A stretch of 64,000 nt of DNA from Bradyrhizobium cosmicum (lineage in GTDB: Bacteria; Pseudomonadota; Alphaproteobacteria; Rhizobiales; Xanthobacteraceae): NCBI RefSeq assembly GCF_007290395.2, contig NZ_CP041656.2, forward strand, positions 4,650,001-4,714,000. Direction: 5' to 3'. A program made the translations under genes and the position numbers. Numbering within the stretch: the first letter of the stretch is position 1; each line of letters starts with the position of its first letter. Below the pieces are notes generated by a model. The model saw only the letters and a list, made by a program, of their open reading frames with translations, was not told the origin of the DNA and searched no databases. Positions 26,936 to 35,185 of this stretch are shown here, one piece after another.

Positions 26936-27817
26936 ATGGCGGTCCGCAGCAACATCGTCGGCATCGACAGTCCAGAGGCTCTGGAGAAGGCGCTGCGCGC
27001 AGCATATTACCTCGCCGACGAGGGCCTCGCGACAGCCGCCTATCTCGGGCTTGCGCTGGGCAAGCCGCTGCTGCTGGAGGGCGCGCCGGGTGTTGGCAAG
27101 ACAGAAGCCGCAAAGGCCATCGCCGCGGTACTCGGCCGTCGGTTGATCCGCTTGCAATGTTATGAGGGGATCGACGCCTCCGCGGCGCTCTACGAGTGGA
27201 ACTATCCGCGCCAGATGCTCGCGATCCGCCAGGCCGGCGACGAGAGTATCGATATCTACGGCGAGACGTTCCTGATCGAGCGTCCCATGCTCGCCACGCT
27301 GCGCGCGCCCGACTCCACCGTGCTGCTGATCGACGAAATCGATCGTGCCGACCAGGAGTTCGAGGCGTTCCTGCTCGAATTCCTCTCCGACTTCCAGATC
27401 TCGATCCCAGAGCGCGGCACGGTGCGCGCCGCCGAACGTCCCGTCGTCGTGCTCACCTCGAACCGGACACGAGACCTGCACGAGGCCCTGCGCCGCCGCT
27501 GCGTCTATCACTGGATCGACTATCCCACCGAGGAGCGCGAAGCGCGGATCGTGATGCTGCGGGCCTCCAGCGTGGCCGAGGCGACGGCGCGGGCCGTCGT
27601 CGCGGCCGTCGGCAAGCTCCGGCGCGAGCCGCTCAGCAAGGCGCCGGGCATCGCCGAGGCCGTCGATTGGGCCGAGGCCGCAACGCTCCTCAACAAGGGC
27701 GGCGCGCGCTGGCCTGATGCCTTCAGGCGATCGATCGGCGTGGCGCTGAAAGACGAGGAAGATTTGCACTTCATCGCGCCCCGGCTCGACGCCATGCTCT
27801 CGGAGGCGACCGCATGA
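26936..27817 (+). CDS. MoxR-type AAA+ ATPase (CoxD-like maturation factor)
   Basis: 293 aa. Walker A is GAPGVGKTE, Walker B LLIDEIDRADQEFEAFLLE, and sensor-1 region VVVLTSNRTRDLHEAL; the lid domain ends WAEAATLLNKGGARWPDAFR. CoxD of CO dehydrogenase is a membrane-associated AAA+ chaperone needed to mature the Mo site, and this gene holds the same position after the large subunit. ATG 26936 gives the normal N-terminus; the upstream open frame is a shadow of the hydroxylase gene. It overlaps the VWA gene by 4 nt (ATGA). Confidence 0.9.
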   Translation: MAVRSNIVGIDSPEALEKALRAAYYLADEGLATAAYLGLALGKPLLLEGAPGVGKTEAAKAIAAVLGRRLIRLQCYEGIDASAALYEWNYPRQMLAIRQAGDESIDIYGETFLIERPMLATLRAPDSTVLLIDEIDRADQEFEAFLLEFLSDFQISIPERGTVRAAERPVVVLTSNRTRDLHEALRRRCVYHWIDYPTEEREARIVMLRASSVAEATARAVVAAVGKLRREPLSKAPGIAEAVDWAEAATLLNKGGARWPDAFRRSIGVALKDEEDLHFIAPRLDAMLSEATA

Positions 27818-28935
27818 GCACGGAGCTGCAACTGCCTCGGGCGGCGCGCGTATTCGTTTCCTTCGTCGCGCTGTTACGCGCCAACAGCTTCGCGGTAGCT
27901 CCGGAACAGACCACCGCGTTCCTCACCGCGATCGAGCTGCTTGGGCCGCGCGACCTCGGAGATATCAGGCAGGCGGCGCTGGCCACCGTCGCCCCGCCGC
28001 CCGAGCGACGCGTCACCTTCGACCGGCTGTTCGATCTGCACTTCCGCGGCAGTGAGGCCATCGATCACGCCGACGACGGCGAGGACGACGAGACCATCCG
28101 GCTCCAGGAGGAAGGCCGCGGCGACCAGGAGCCGCTGCTGTCCGACGATGCCAACGAATCCGGTCTCACCGCGACACGAACCGAAGCGCTCGTCGAACGT
28201 CGTTTCGCGCAGCTATCCACGACCGAGGCCCTGCGCCGTCTGTCGCGTGAGGCGCCGCGCCGCCTGCCGCGGCGGCGCGGACATCGGCGCATGCGCGCCC
28301 GCCGCGGGCCCTTCGCCGATCTCCGCCGTACCTTGCGCGACTCCGTCCGCAGCGACGGGGAGGTCCTGCGGCTCGGCCGCATGAAGCGACGCCAGCGCCC
28401 GCGAAAATTACTGCTGCTGATCGACGTCTCGGGCTCCATGAAGAACCGCACCGAGGAGAACATGAAGCTGGCGCACGCGCTGGTGCAGGCCGCGCCCAAT
28501 GTCGAGGTCTTCACCTTCGGCACCCGACTGACTCGTGTCACCCGCGCCCTGCGGCTGAAGCGTCGCGAGCAGGCGCTGAGCGCGGCCGCTCATCTCGTCA
28601 GCGACTGGGATGGCGGCACCCGCATCGGCGATGCGTTGCAGGCCTTCCTCGCGGTGCCGCGATTTGGAGGGTACGCCCGCGGGGCCGCCGTGGTCGTCGT
28701 CTCGGACGGACTTGAGCGCGGCGAGCCCGACGCGCTGCGCGACGCCGTCGCGAAGCTGTCGCGGCGGGCCTGGCGCGTGAGCTGGCTGACGCCGCTTGCG
28801 TCCGGCCCTGGCTTCCGTCCGCAGACGGAAGCGCTGGTTGCCATCGAGCGCTTCGTCGACGATCTCGTCGATGGCGGATCCACCGCGTCAATCGTCACGC
28901 ATGTGCTGGCACTGGGACGAAGGAGGGTTGCGTGA
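27814..28935 (+). CDS. VWA-domain protein (CoxE-like maturation factor)
   Basis: A 373-aa cytosolic protein. The N-terminal helical domain (VFVSFVALLRANSFAVAPEQ) resembles CoxE; an Arg-rich middle segment (RRLPRRRGHRRMRARRG) precedes the von Willebrand A domain with a MIDAS motif LLLIDVSGSMK and a second acidic site VVVVSDGLERGEP. CoxE works with the CoxD ATPase as a MoxR-VWA pair in metal-centre assembly. It overlaps both neighbours by 4 nt. Confidence 0.9.
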   Translation: MSTELQLPRAARVFVSFVALLRANSFAVAPEQTTAFLTAIELLGPRDLGDIRQAALATVAPPPERRVTFDRLFDLHFRGSEAIDHADDGEDDETIRLQEEGRGDQEPLLSDDANESGLTATRTEALVERRFAQLSTTEALRRLSREAPRRLPRRRGHRRMRARRGPFADLRRTLRDSVRSDGEVLRLGRMKRRQRPRKLLLLIDVSGSMKNRTEENMKLAHALVQAAPNVEVFTFGTRLTRVTRALRLKRREQALSAAAHLVSDWDGGTRIGDALQAFLAVPRFGGYARGAAVVVVSDGLERGEPDALRDAVAKLSRRAWRVSWLTPLASGPGFRPQTEALVAIERFVDDLVDGGSTASIVTHVLALGRRRVA

Positions 28936-29816
28936 CCGAGATTGTCGACGGCCATCATCACATCTGGCGGCAGGCCGACCTGCCCTGGCTGGTCGGCCCG
29001 ATGCAGCCGCGCATCTTCGGACCCTACGAGACTATCAGGCGCGATTATCCGATCGAGGAATATCTCGACGACATCAAAGGTACCGGCGTCACCCGCTCGG
29101 TCTACGTCCAGACCAACTGGGCCAACGACCGTTTCGAGGACGAAGCGGCCTGGGTGCAGCAGACCGCCGATGAACACGGATGGCCGCATGCCACCGTCGC
29201 CTATGCTAATTTTGCGGTGGACGACGTCCGCCCGCAGCTCGACCGCCTGACGCGCTATCCGCTGGTCCGTGGCGTGCGGATGCAGCTGCACTGGCACGAG
29301 AACCCGCTCTATCGCTTCGCAGCCAAGCCAGATCTCTGTATCGATCCCATAGTCCGACGCAACGTCTCGCGTCTCGCCGACTACGGCTGGAGCTTTGATC
29401 TCCAGCTCTTCACGCCGCAGATGCCAGATGGAGCGCTGCTCGCCGAATCCTGCCCGAAGGTGACCTTCATCCTTCAGCATGCCGGCATGCTCGAAGACCT
29501 TTCGCCGGCGGGCCGCGCCGCCTGGCGCGCGGGCATGGCCCGGCTCGCAGCCTGCCCGAACGTGATCTCAAAGCTCTCAGGGCTCGGCACTTTCATTCAC
29601 CGGAACGAGCCCGCGCATATCGCCGGGGTCATCACCGACACCGTCGCGACCTTCGGCGCCGCGCGGTGCCTGTTCGGCTCCAATTTCCCGATCGAGAAAT
29701 TGTGGACCAGCTATCGCGAGCTGGCCGCGGCATTTCGTGCGGCGGCTGCGCCCCTGAGCGCCGAGCAACGGGATGCAATCTTCCGAGGCACGGCAACGCG
29801 TGTCTATCGGCTTTGA
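28932..29816 (+). CDS. Amidohydrolase family protein (amidohydrolase_2, lactonase-like)
   Basis: A 294-aa TIM-barrel metal hydrolase of the 2-pyrone-4,6-dicarboxylate lactonase / L-fuconolactonase group. Metal ligands appear as DGHHHIW near the N-terminus, the strand HAGM and the C-terminal Asp-bearing CLFGSNFPIEKL (N replaces the more common D in GSDFP/GSNFP members). TRYPLVRGVRMQLHWHENP is a typical barrel segment. It probably opens a lactone or cyclic amide made after hydroxylation by the neighbouring Mo enzyme (inference). Confidence 0.85.
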   Translation: MTEIVDGHHHIWRQADLPWLVGPMQPRIFGPYETIRRDYPIEEYLDDIKGTGVTRSVYVQTNWANDRFEDEAAWVQQTADEHGWPHATVAYANFAVDDVRPQLDRLTRYPLVRGVRMQLHWHENPLYRFAAKPDLCIDPIVRRNVSRLADYGWSFDLQLFTPQMPDGALLAESCPKVTFILQHAGMLEDLSPAGRAAWRAGMARLAACPNVISKLSGLGTFIHRNEPAHIAGVITDTVATFGAARCLFGSNFPIEKLWTSYRELAAAFRAAAAPLSAEQRDAIFRGTATRVYRL

Positions 29817-29844
29817 CAAAAAATGAGAAAAGGGAGGGAAACGA

Positions 29845-30693
29845 ATGGCGCTGGAGATCAAGATCCTGGACTACGGCGATATCGAGCTGGAATCGAGCTT
29901 CCTGGTGCTCGGCCGCGACTGCGGCCGCACCCGCCGCGTCCTCACGCTGGGCTTTTTGATTCTCGGCGGAAAATATCCCGTCGTCGTCGACACCGGCTAT
30001 CGCTCCAACCAGATCATGGAAACGCTGGGCATGCGCGGCTTGCAGTACCACGAACACATGATCGAGAACCAGCTCGCGCGTCATGGCGTGCGTATGGGTG
30101 ACGTCCGGTTCGTCTGCCACACCCATCTGCACATTGACCACGCCGGCAAGGACGATCTGTTTCCCATGAACACGACAGTCGTGCTCAACCGCAAGGAGCT
30201 GGAATATTCGGTCTCCGGCCTGATGCATCCGCAATACCCGGCGCCCGACATCAAACATTTGATCGACCGCCTTCACACCAAGAGCGCGCTGCGATTCCTC
30301 GACCTCGAAATCACTGGCCCGATTGAGCTGATGCCCGGCGTCTATTGCGATGCCGCCAATGCCCACACCGAGGGCTCGATGAACATCATCGTCGAGACCG
30401 CCGACGGCATCGCCACCATCTGCGGCGACGTGATCTACGATTTCAACGACCAGATCGTTACGCCCTTTCACGAGATCCACGATTGGGAGCCGCGTACGAC
30501 AGGCAACCACGGCACCAGCAAGCGCGCCGAGAAGGCCGCGATCAAGAAGCTGCTCAGCAACTCCCGCTATCTGCTGCCAGTGCACGACCGTCCGGCCAAG
30601 ATCGAGGGCGGCAATGTCGTGGGCCGGCTTCACGACCAGGTCCCTGGTCCCATCGTTCAGTCCTTGCCCGAACGCAACTGGTTCCCGGCCTGA
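29845..30693 (+). CDS. Metallo-beta-lactamase-fold hydrolase (N-acyl homoserine lactonase family)
   Basis: 282 aa. The dinuclear zinc motif HTHLHIDHAGKDD is present (HxHxDH), with later ligands in DAANAHTEGSMN and the C-terminal LPVHDRPAKIEGG. The N-terminus IKILDYGDIELESSFLV matches the AHL-lactonase (AiiA/AttM-like) family layout. It could quench quorum signals, but inside a catabolic operon a pathway lactone is the likelier substrate (inference). AGGGAGGGAAACG precedes the ATG. Confidence 0.85.
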   Translation: MALEIKILDYGDIELESSFLVLGRDCGRTRRVLTLGFLILGGKYPVVVDTGYRSNQIMETLGMRGLQYHEHMIENQLARHGVRMGDVRFVCHTHLHIDHAGKDDLFPMNTTVVLNRKELEYSVSGLMHPQYPAPDIKHLIDRLHTKSALRFLDLEITGPIELMPGVYCDAANAHTEGSMNIIVETADGIATICGDVIYDFNDQIVTPFHEIHDWEPRTTGNHGTSKRAEKAAIKKLLSNSRYLLPVHDRPAKIEGGNVVGRLHDQVPGPIVQSLPERNWFPA

Positions 30694-30716
30694 CACTCCC
30701 TTTTGGAGATAGACCG

Positions 30717-32294
30717 ATGACGCACGTCACCTTGCGCTCCGAATTCGAGACCTTGATCGATCCCTACGCGCCGGTCGCACAGGTCGGCACGGGTTTTGAC
30801 TTCACGGAAGGACCGATCTGGCATCCGATCGATCACTACCTGCTGTTCTCGGACATGCCGGGCGACGTGCGCCGACGCTGGGACGCGCGTCGCGGTGTCG
30901 CCGAAGTCAAGCGCCCCTCGAACAAATGCAACGGCATGACTTACGACGCCGAGCTCAATCTGATCGTCTGCGAGCACGCGACCTCGTCGCTGATCCGCGA
31001 ACGGCCGGACGGACGGCGCGAGGTTCTCGCCTCGCATTTCGGCGGACAGGAGCTCAACAGCCCCAACGACGTCTGCGTGCACTCTTCCGGCGCGATCTAT
31101 TTCTCGGATCCCTGGTATGGCCGCATGCCCGTCTATGGCGTCGAGCGGCCACGCCAGCTCGGCTTTCAGGGCGTCTACCGCGCGGTGCCCGGCAGCGAGC
31201 CGAAACTGATGGTCGACAGGACCTTGTTCGACCAACCGAACGGGCTGTGCTTCTCGCCCGACGAAAAACTGCTTTATGTCAACGACACCGTGCAGGCGCT
31301 GATTCGTGTGTTCAACGTCGTTGCCGACGGCACACTGTCGAACACACGCGTGTTCGCGAGCGGCATCCGCTCCGAGCTGGAGCCCGGCGTGCCCGACGGC
31401 ATGAAGTGCGACCAGTGCGGCAATGTCTGGGTCACCGCACCTGGTGGAGTCTGGGTCTATTCGCCGCGCGGCGAGCTGCTCGGAAAGGTTCGCGTGCCCG
31501 AACTTGTCGCCAACCTTGCCTGGGGTGGACCGGATTTCCGCACGCTCTATCTGACCTCAACGCATTCGGTCTATGCCATCCCGACCAAGACCGGACCGCG
31601 CCACGAGCCCTATATGAGCGGCAGGCGCAGCAGCGGCCCAGGCACAAGCACCGGCCCTGCGGCCGCAGCACCGATCCTCGCCGACGGCGAGATGCGACTC
31701 GATCCGCAGCGCTGCGCCATGATCATTCAGGATCTTCAGAACGATGTGATCATGGATGGCGGTGCGTTCGCCGAGTCAGGAGCGCCGGAACACGCGAAGC
31801 AACAACTTGTCATCGAAAATGTCCGCCGCCTCGCGGAAGCTGCACGTGCGCGCGGTGTGGCTATCATCCATGTCTGGTTCGTGGTCGAGCCCGGCGCGCC
31901 CGGCGTGACACTGAATGCGCCGCTGTTCGAGGGTCTTGTCGACAGCAAGGCGATGGTGCGTGGCAGCTGGGGCGCGGCGCCGGTCTCGGGCCTTGAGCCG
32001 CGGCCCGGCGATTTCGTCGTCGAGAAGATGCGGATGAGCGCCTGGGAAGGCACCCGGCTCGAGACGATCCTCAAAGCCACCGGGCGTAACATGATCATCA
32101 ACACCGGGGCCTGGACCAACATGTCGGTCGAGCACACCGCGCGCACCGGGGCCGACAAAGGCTATTTCATGATCGTGCCGGAGGACTGCTGCTCGACCAT
32201 GAACGCCGACTGGCACTCCGCCTCGATCAATTTTGCGATGCAGAACGTCGCCGTGGTCACCCGGGCAGATACCGTCATCAACGCGTTGGGATGA
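30717..32294 (+). CDS. SMP-30/gluconolactonase - isochorismatase-like hydrolase fusion
   Basis: A 525-aa fusion. Residues 1-~300 form an SMP-30/gluconolactonase beta-propeller (GFDFTEGPIWHPIDHYLLFS with metal Glu, NKCNGMTYD, LNSPNDVCVHSSG, PDGMKCDQCGNVWV). A Ser/Gly linker (~303-325) leads to an isochorismatase-like domain with Asp339 (IIQDLQND) and Lys437 (VVEKMRMSAWEGT). The usual nucleophile Cys is replaced: the segment reads TNMSVEHTAR, Ser470 at the Cys position. The N-domain would open a lactone; the C-domain may be a Ser variant, a non-Cys isochorismatase type, or inactive. The last codons overlap the next gene by 4 nt. Confidence 0.88.
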   Translation: MTHVTLRSEFETLIDPYAPVAQVGTGFDFTEGPIWHPIDHYLLFSDMPGDVRRRWDARRGVAEVKRPSNKCNGMTYDAELNLIVCEHATSSLIRERPDGRREVLASHFGGQELNSPNDVCVHSSGAIYFSDPWYGRMPVYGVERPRQLGFQGVYRAVPGSEPKLMVDRTLFDQPNGLCFSPDEKLLYVNDTVQALIRVFNVVADGTLSNTRVFASGIRSELEPGVPDGMKCDQCGNVWVTAPGGVWVYSPRGELLGKVRVPELVANLAWGGPDFRTLYLTSTHSVYAIPTKTGPRHEPYMSGRRSSGPGTSTGPAAAAPILADGEMRLDPQRCAMIIQDLQNDVIMDGGAFAESGAPEHAKQQLVIENVRRLAEAARARGVAIIHVWFVVEPGAPGVTLNAPLFEGLVDSKAMVRGSWGAAPVSGLEPRPGDFVVEKMRMSAWEGTRLETILKATGRNMIINTGAWTNMSVEHTARTGADKGYFMIVPEDCCSTMNADWHSASINFAMQNVAVVTRADTVINALG

Positions 32295-32926
32295 GAGCAG
32301 TGGCGAAGCTCCTGCATCTGTCTTGCTCGCCGCGCCCCGACTCCGAGTCAAGCGCCGGCGCGCGCGTCTTCCTTGACGGCTTTCGTCAGGCGCGACCGGA
32401 TTGGGACATCGACATTGTCGATCTCTGGCGTGACCGCATGCCGGATTTTGCAGGTCCTATCGTTGAGGCCAAATATGCGCGGATGAAGGCGCAGGCTTTT
32501 AACGATGCGCAGCGCGACAGTTTCGCCGAGGCAGAACGGATGGCGTTGCGCTTCTCGTTGGCCGATCGCGTGCTGATCTCGACGCCGATGTGGAATTTCG
32601 GTATCCCCTACAGGCTGAAGCAATGGTTCGACATCGTCATCCAGCCCGGGCTGACGTTCCGCTTCGATCCGGTGGAGGGATATCTTCCGCTGCTGAAAGA
32701 CCGCCCGACCATTGTGATCCTCGCCTCCGGCAGCGACTTCGCAACCGGCATGAATCGTGGCCGCATCGACATGGCCACGCCCTATTTACGCGAGGCGCTC
32801 CGCTTCATCGGCGTCAGCGACGTGCGCTTCGTGCCGATCGGGCCGACCATCGGCCCGGCGGACTCGATCCTTGCTGCACGCGAGACGGCGTATCGACGAC
32901 TGGGGCAGATCGCTACACGGTTTTAG
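32291..32926 (+). CDS. FMN-dependent NADH-azoreductase / NAD(P)H:quinone reductase
   Basis: A 211-aa flavodoxin-fold protein: LLHLSCSPRPDSESSAGARV phosphate loop, RVLISTPMWNFGIPYRLKQW with the family PMWNF motif, and LASGSDFATG. This is the AzoR/NQO-like group that reduces quinones and azo compounds by two electrons. As last gene of the long operon it could recycle a quinone or reduce a pathway intermediate (inference). Start ATG 32291 overlaps the fusion gene by 4 nt. Confidence 0.9.
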   Translation: MRAVAKLLHLSCSPRPDSESSAGARVFLDGFRQARPDWDIDIVDLWRDRMPDFAGPIVEAKYARMKAQAFNDAQRDSFAEAERMALRFSLADRVLISTPMWNFGIPYRLKQWFDIVIQPGLTFRFDPVEGYLPLLKDRPTIVILASGSDFATGMNRGRIDMATPYLREALRFIGVSDVRFVPIGPTIGPADSILAARETAYRRLGQIATRF

Positions 32927-33163
32927 TTGATCGAACCCGCCTCTGCAGTATGGGTAATATCGAGGGCCTATCCAGGAAACGCAGAAGGCCGAGCGCCGCG
33001 TCTGCGAATTCAATATCGCCCACTTGAACCTGGACTTTTGCTGGTCGGGTGCGCCGTCCGCCACCGCTTCGCCACTCACTGTTGTTCGGGCCCAACGACG
33101 GCGACGGTTCTCTCGGAAAAACTCGTGTTTCGCGATGCCGCGTCTTCTGCAACAGCTAAGTTC

Positions 33164-33873
33164 CTACTCCATCCGTTCTCCCAGGTAGGCCGCGTGAAGC
33201 GAGGGATTGTGGGCTAGATCCTCCGACCGCCCCTCCATGACAATCCGCCCGAGTTCCATGACGTAAGCGCGCTCTGTCACCGACAGTGCAAGCTTTGCAT
33301 TCTGCTCGACGACAATAGCCGTCATCCCCGACTTCTTCAGGCGCGTGATGGCCTCGAAGATCTGCTCCACGATCCGGGGGCGAGGCCGATCGACGGTTCG
33401 TCCAGGAGGATCACCTGGGGCTCCGCCATCAGCGCGCGGCCGATGGCGACCATCTGCTGTTCGCCGCCCGACAGCGTCTTCACTTCCTGATTGCGTCTCT
33501 CCTTGAGCTTCGGCAGGAGATCATAGATTCGCTCCAGCGACGACCCATCGTAGCGATGGCGGTGCAGATAGCCGCCGAGCCTGAGATTGTCCTGCACTGA
33601 CAGCGGGCCGAACAAGTCCCGGCTCTCAGGCACGAGCACGATCCCACGCTCGACACATCGTTCCGCGGGCAGACCGTCGATCGCCTGCCCGTTGTGTAGC
33701 ACCGTACCGCTGACGGCCGGGACCAACCCCATCACCGCATTCAACGTGGTGGTCTTGCCTGCTCCGTTGGCGCCGATGACGGCGACGAACTCGCCCTTCG
33801 ACACGTTGATGTTGATCCCCTCGATCGCGACGGCTTTGCCATAAGCGACGGACAAGTTCCTCACTTCAAACAT
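33164..33873 (-). pseudogene. livF: livF, frameshifted
   Basis: The first 600 nt encode a normal LivF ATPase (MFEVRNLSVAYGKAVAIEGI, Walker A GANGAGKTT, LSGGEQQMVAIGRALM, VILLDEPSIGLAP). After SIGLAP the frame is lost and the C-terminus continues in another frame as VEQIFEAITRLKKSG ... YLGERME. One C appears deleted in the run at about 33380, since GCC CCC CGG ATC would give APRI. A sequencing error in a C homopolymer is possible, but the adjacent livMG gene is also wrecked, so decay is more likely. Confidence 0.85.
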
Positions 33874-33875
33874 GA

Positions 33876-34560
33876 TTATGCCGCCGCCCCAAGATAGGCA
33901 TCGATCACCCTCCGATCCTTCCTGATCGATGCCGGCGTGCGCGCGATATGGGCGGCCGTAACAGCCCATGGCTCCGGCGGCAGCGGTTGCCCGGCGAGAC
34001 ATACCGAGCCGGTGGTCGGAAGCAACAGGCCCGACATCACATTGAAGGCCGTGCTCTTGCCCGCACCGTTCGAACCGATCAGACCCACGATCTGGCCAGC
34101 GGACACTTTCAGCGACAAATGCCGCGAGGCCTGGATGCCGCCGAAGCTCTTGTTCACATCGATGAGTTCAAGCAGCGGCACCTCGCCGATTCCGCCGGCG
34201 GCCGCCCGAACCGGCGTGCGTTCAGGCCCCGTGGCGGGTGCGGTGAGAACGACCCTGCTGAGGCGCGCCTCGATCGCCGACCAGATTCCGTCCGGCCATT
34301 TGAGCAGCAGGATGATCAGCAGCATGCCAAAGATGACCGGCTCGATCGGCCCGACGCGGTCGATCAGGCCAAAAAACAGCGTCTGGAGCGCCAGATTGAT
34401 CGCCGCCACCAGCACGGCACCGACGACCGCGCCTGACGGATAGGTCGCGCCGCCGAGAATTGCGACGATCAGAAGCGTGAAGGATTGTCCGATCCCGAAT
34501 GGCGATGGACTGATAAAACGAGTCTGGAACGTGTAGAGCGCCCCTGCAATCCCCGCTCTA
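33876..34560 (-). pseudogene. livM-livG fusion remnant, truncated and internally deleted
   Basis: The reading frame begins in mid-LivM (GIAGALYTFQTRFISPSPFG, TLLIVAILGGATYPSGAVVG) and continues into a LivG ATPase fused in frame (LLELIDVNKSFGGIQASRHL, Walker A GSNGAGKST). Right after SGLLLPTTG most of the ATPase is missing: Q-loop, signature and Walker B are gone and only a C-terminal end (DRRVIDAYLGAAA) remains. The LivM N-terminus and any livH are absent. It abuts the frameshifted livF; the transporter is dead. Confidence 0.85.
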
Positions 34561-34610
34561 CAGTATTTAGACCGTAAACAACGGCCCTTATTGACGAGCC
34601 CAGAAAGCAC

Positions 34611-35185
34611 ACGGAGCCATGTTTATAGTTTTGGATACATTGGTGCCGCCAATGGCACCATTTAGCGATGGGCGCACGGATGAGCCTGCGCAAAATCCAA
34701 ACGATTGGCGACACCCAGGAACGGCAGCGCGAAGACATGCAGGCGCACCATATCCTCGTCGATATGCTCGACGATGGATTTCAGGCGATCACCTGTTCCA
34801 GCTTTAGCTGCGACCACACAATCCGCAGGCACTCGACGATCGGCTCGTCAGCATCAAACCGCCGCAACTCAAATTTCGCCTTCGGACAAGCTGTCGCCGG
34901 TTCGCTCAACAGAAACGCGATCGCCCCATGGCAGTGCCGCTACCTTTGAGCTCCACGCGTGGAGTCTGACCCTGTCCAGACAGACCCTCCATGCCAGAGG
35001 CCGCCCCGATGCCCAAGGTTGGTAGTCGTGCACTGCACGGCCCACTGCTTCGACGGCGGGTGAACCGTACAGGCCGATGATCGGCACCTCTTCGCGCATC
35101 AACGCGTGCATACGGCGAAAGATGGCGGCCCGCTGCCCCCGCGGGCGCCACACAGAATTGGCCAACTGACTGAGGTTGGCTTTAT
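34611..35185. other. Decayed intergenic stretch with a palindrome
   Basis: Apart from the peptide-binding-protein tail listed next, I find no recognisable gene in this 575-bp stretch. An inverted repeat TGGTGCC (34641-34647) / GGCACCA (34654-34660), spacer 6, may be a leftover regulator-binding site. A minus-strand stretch near 34790-34860 reads FDADEPIVECLRIVWSQL, unassigned. Confidence 0.5.
34965..35172 (-). pseudogene. C-terminal remnant of a family 5 (peptide/nickel-type) ABC binding protein
   Basis: The minus-strand frame reads FRRMHALMREEVPIIGLYGS ... VHDYQPWASGRPLAWRV, matching the extreme C-terminus of SBP_bac_5 receptors (alternating helix and VP-I-LY segment, then a PW...RP--W-V tail). 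About 65 residues survive; the rest of the gene is missing. It sits directly upstream of the dead liv genes and next to the enolase-superfamily gene end. Confidence 0.5.

Noticed and set aside
22996..28935. Form I CO dehydrogenase operon
   Set aside because: The gene order and CoxD/CoxE/CoxG-like neighbours suggest it, but the active-site loop is TAMRGFG rather than AYRCSFR, so CO oxidation is not supported.
29845..30693. Dedicated quorum-quenching AHL lactonase
   Set aside because: The motif fits the family, but the gene is embedded in a catabolic operon, so a pathway lactone is at least as likely; kept as a family-level call only.
34619..35025. Small + strand ORFs upstream of the enolase-superfamily gene
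   Set aside because: No family resemblance, no ribosome sites, and they overlap the minus-strand peptide-binding-protein remnant.
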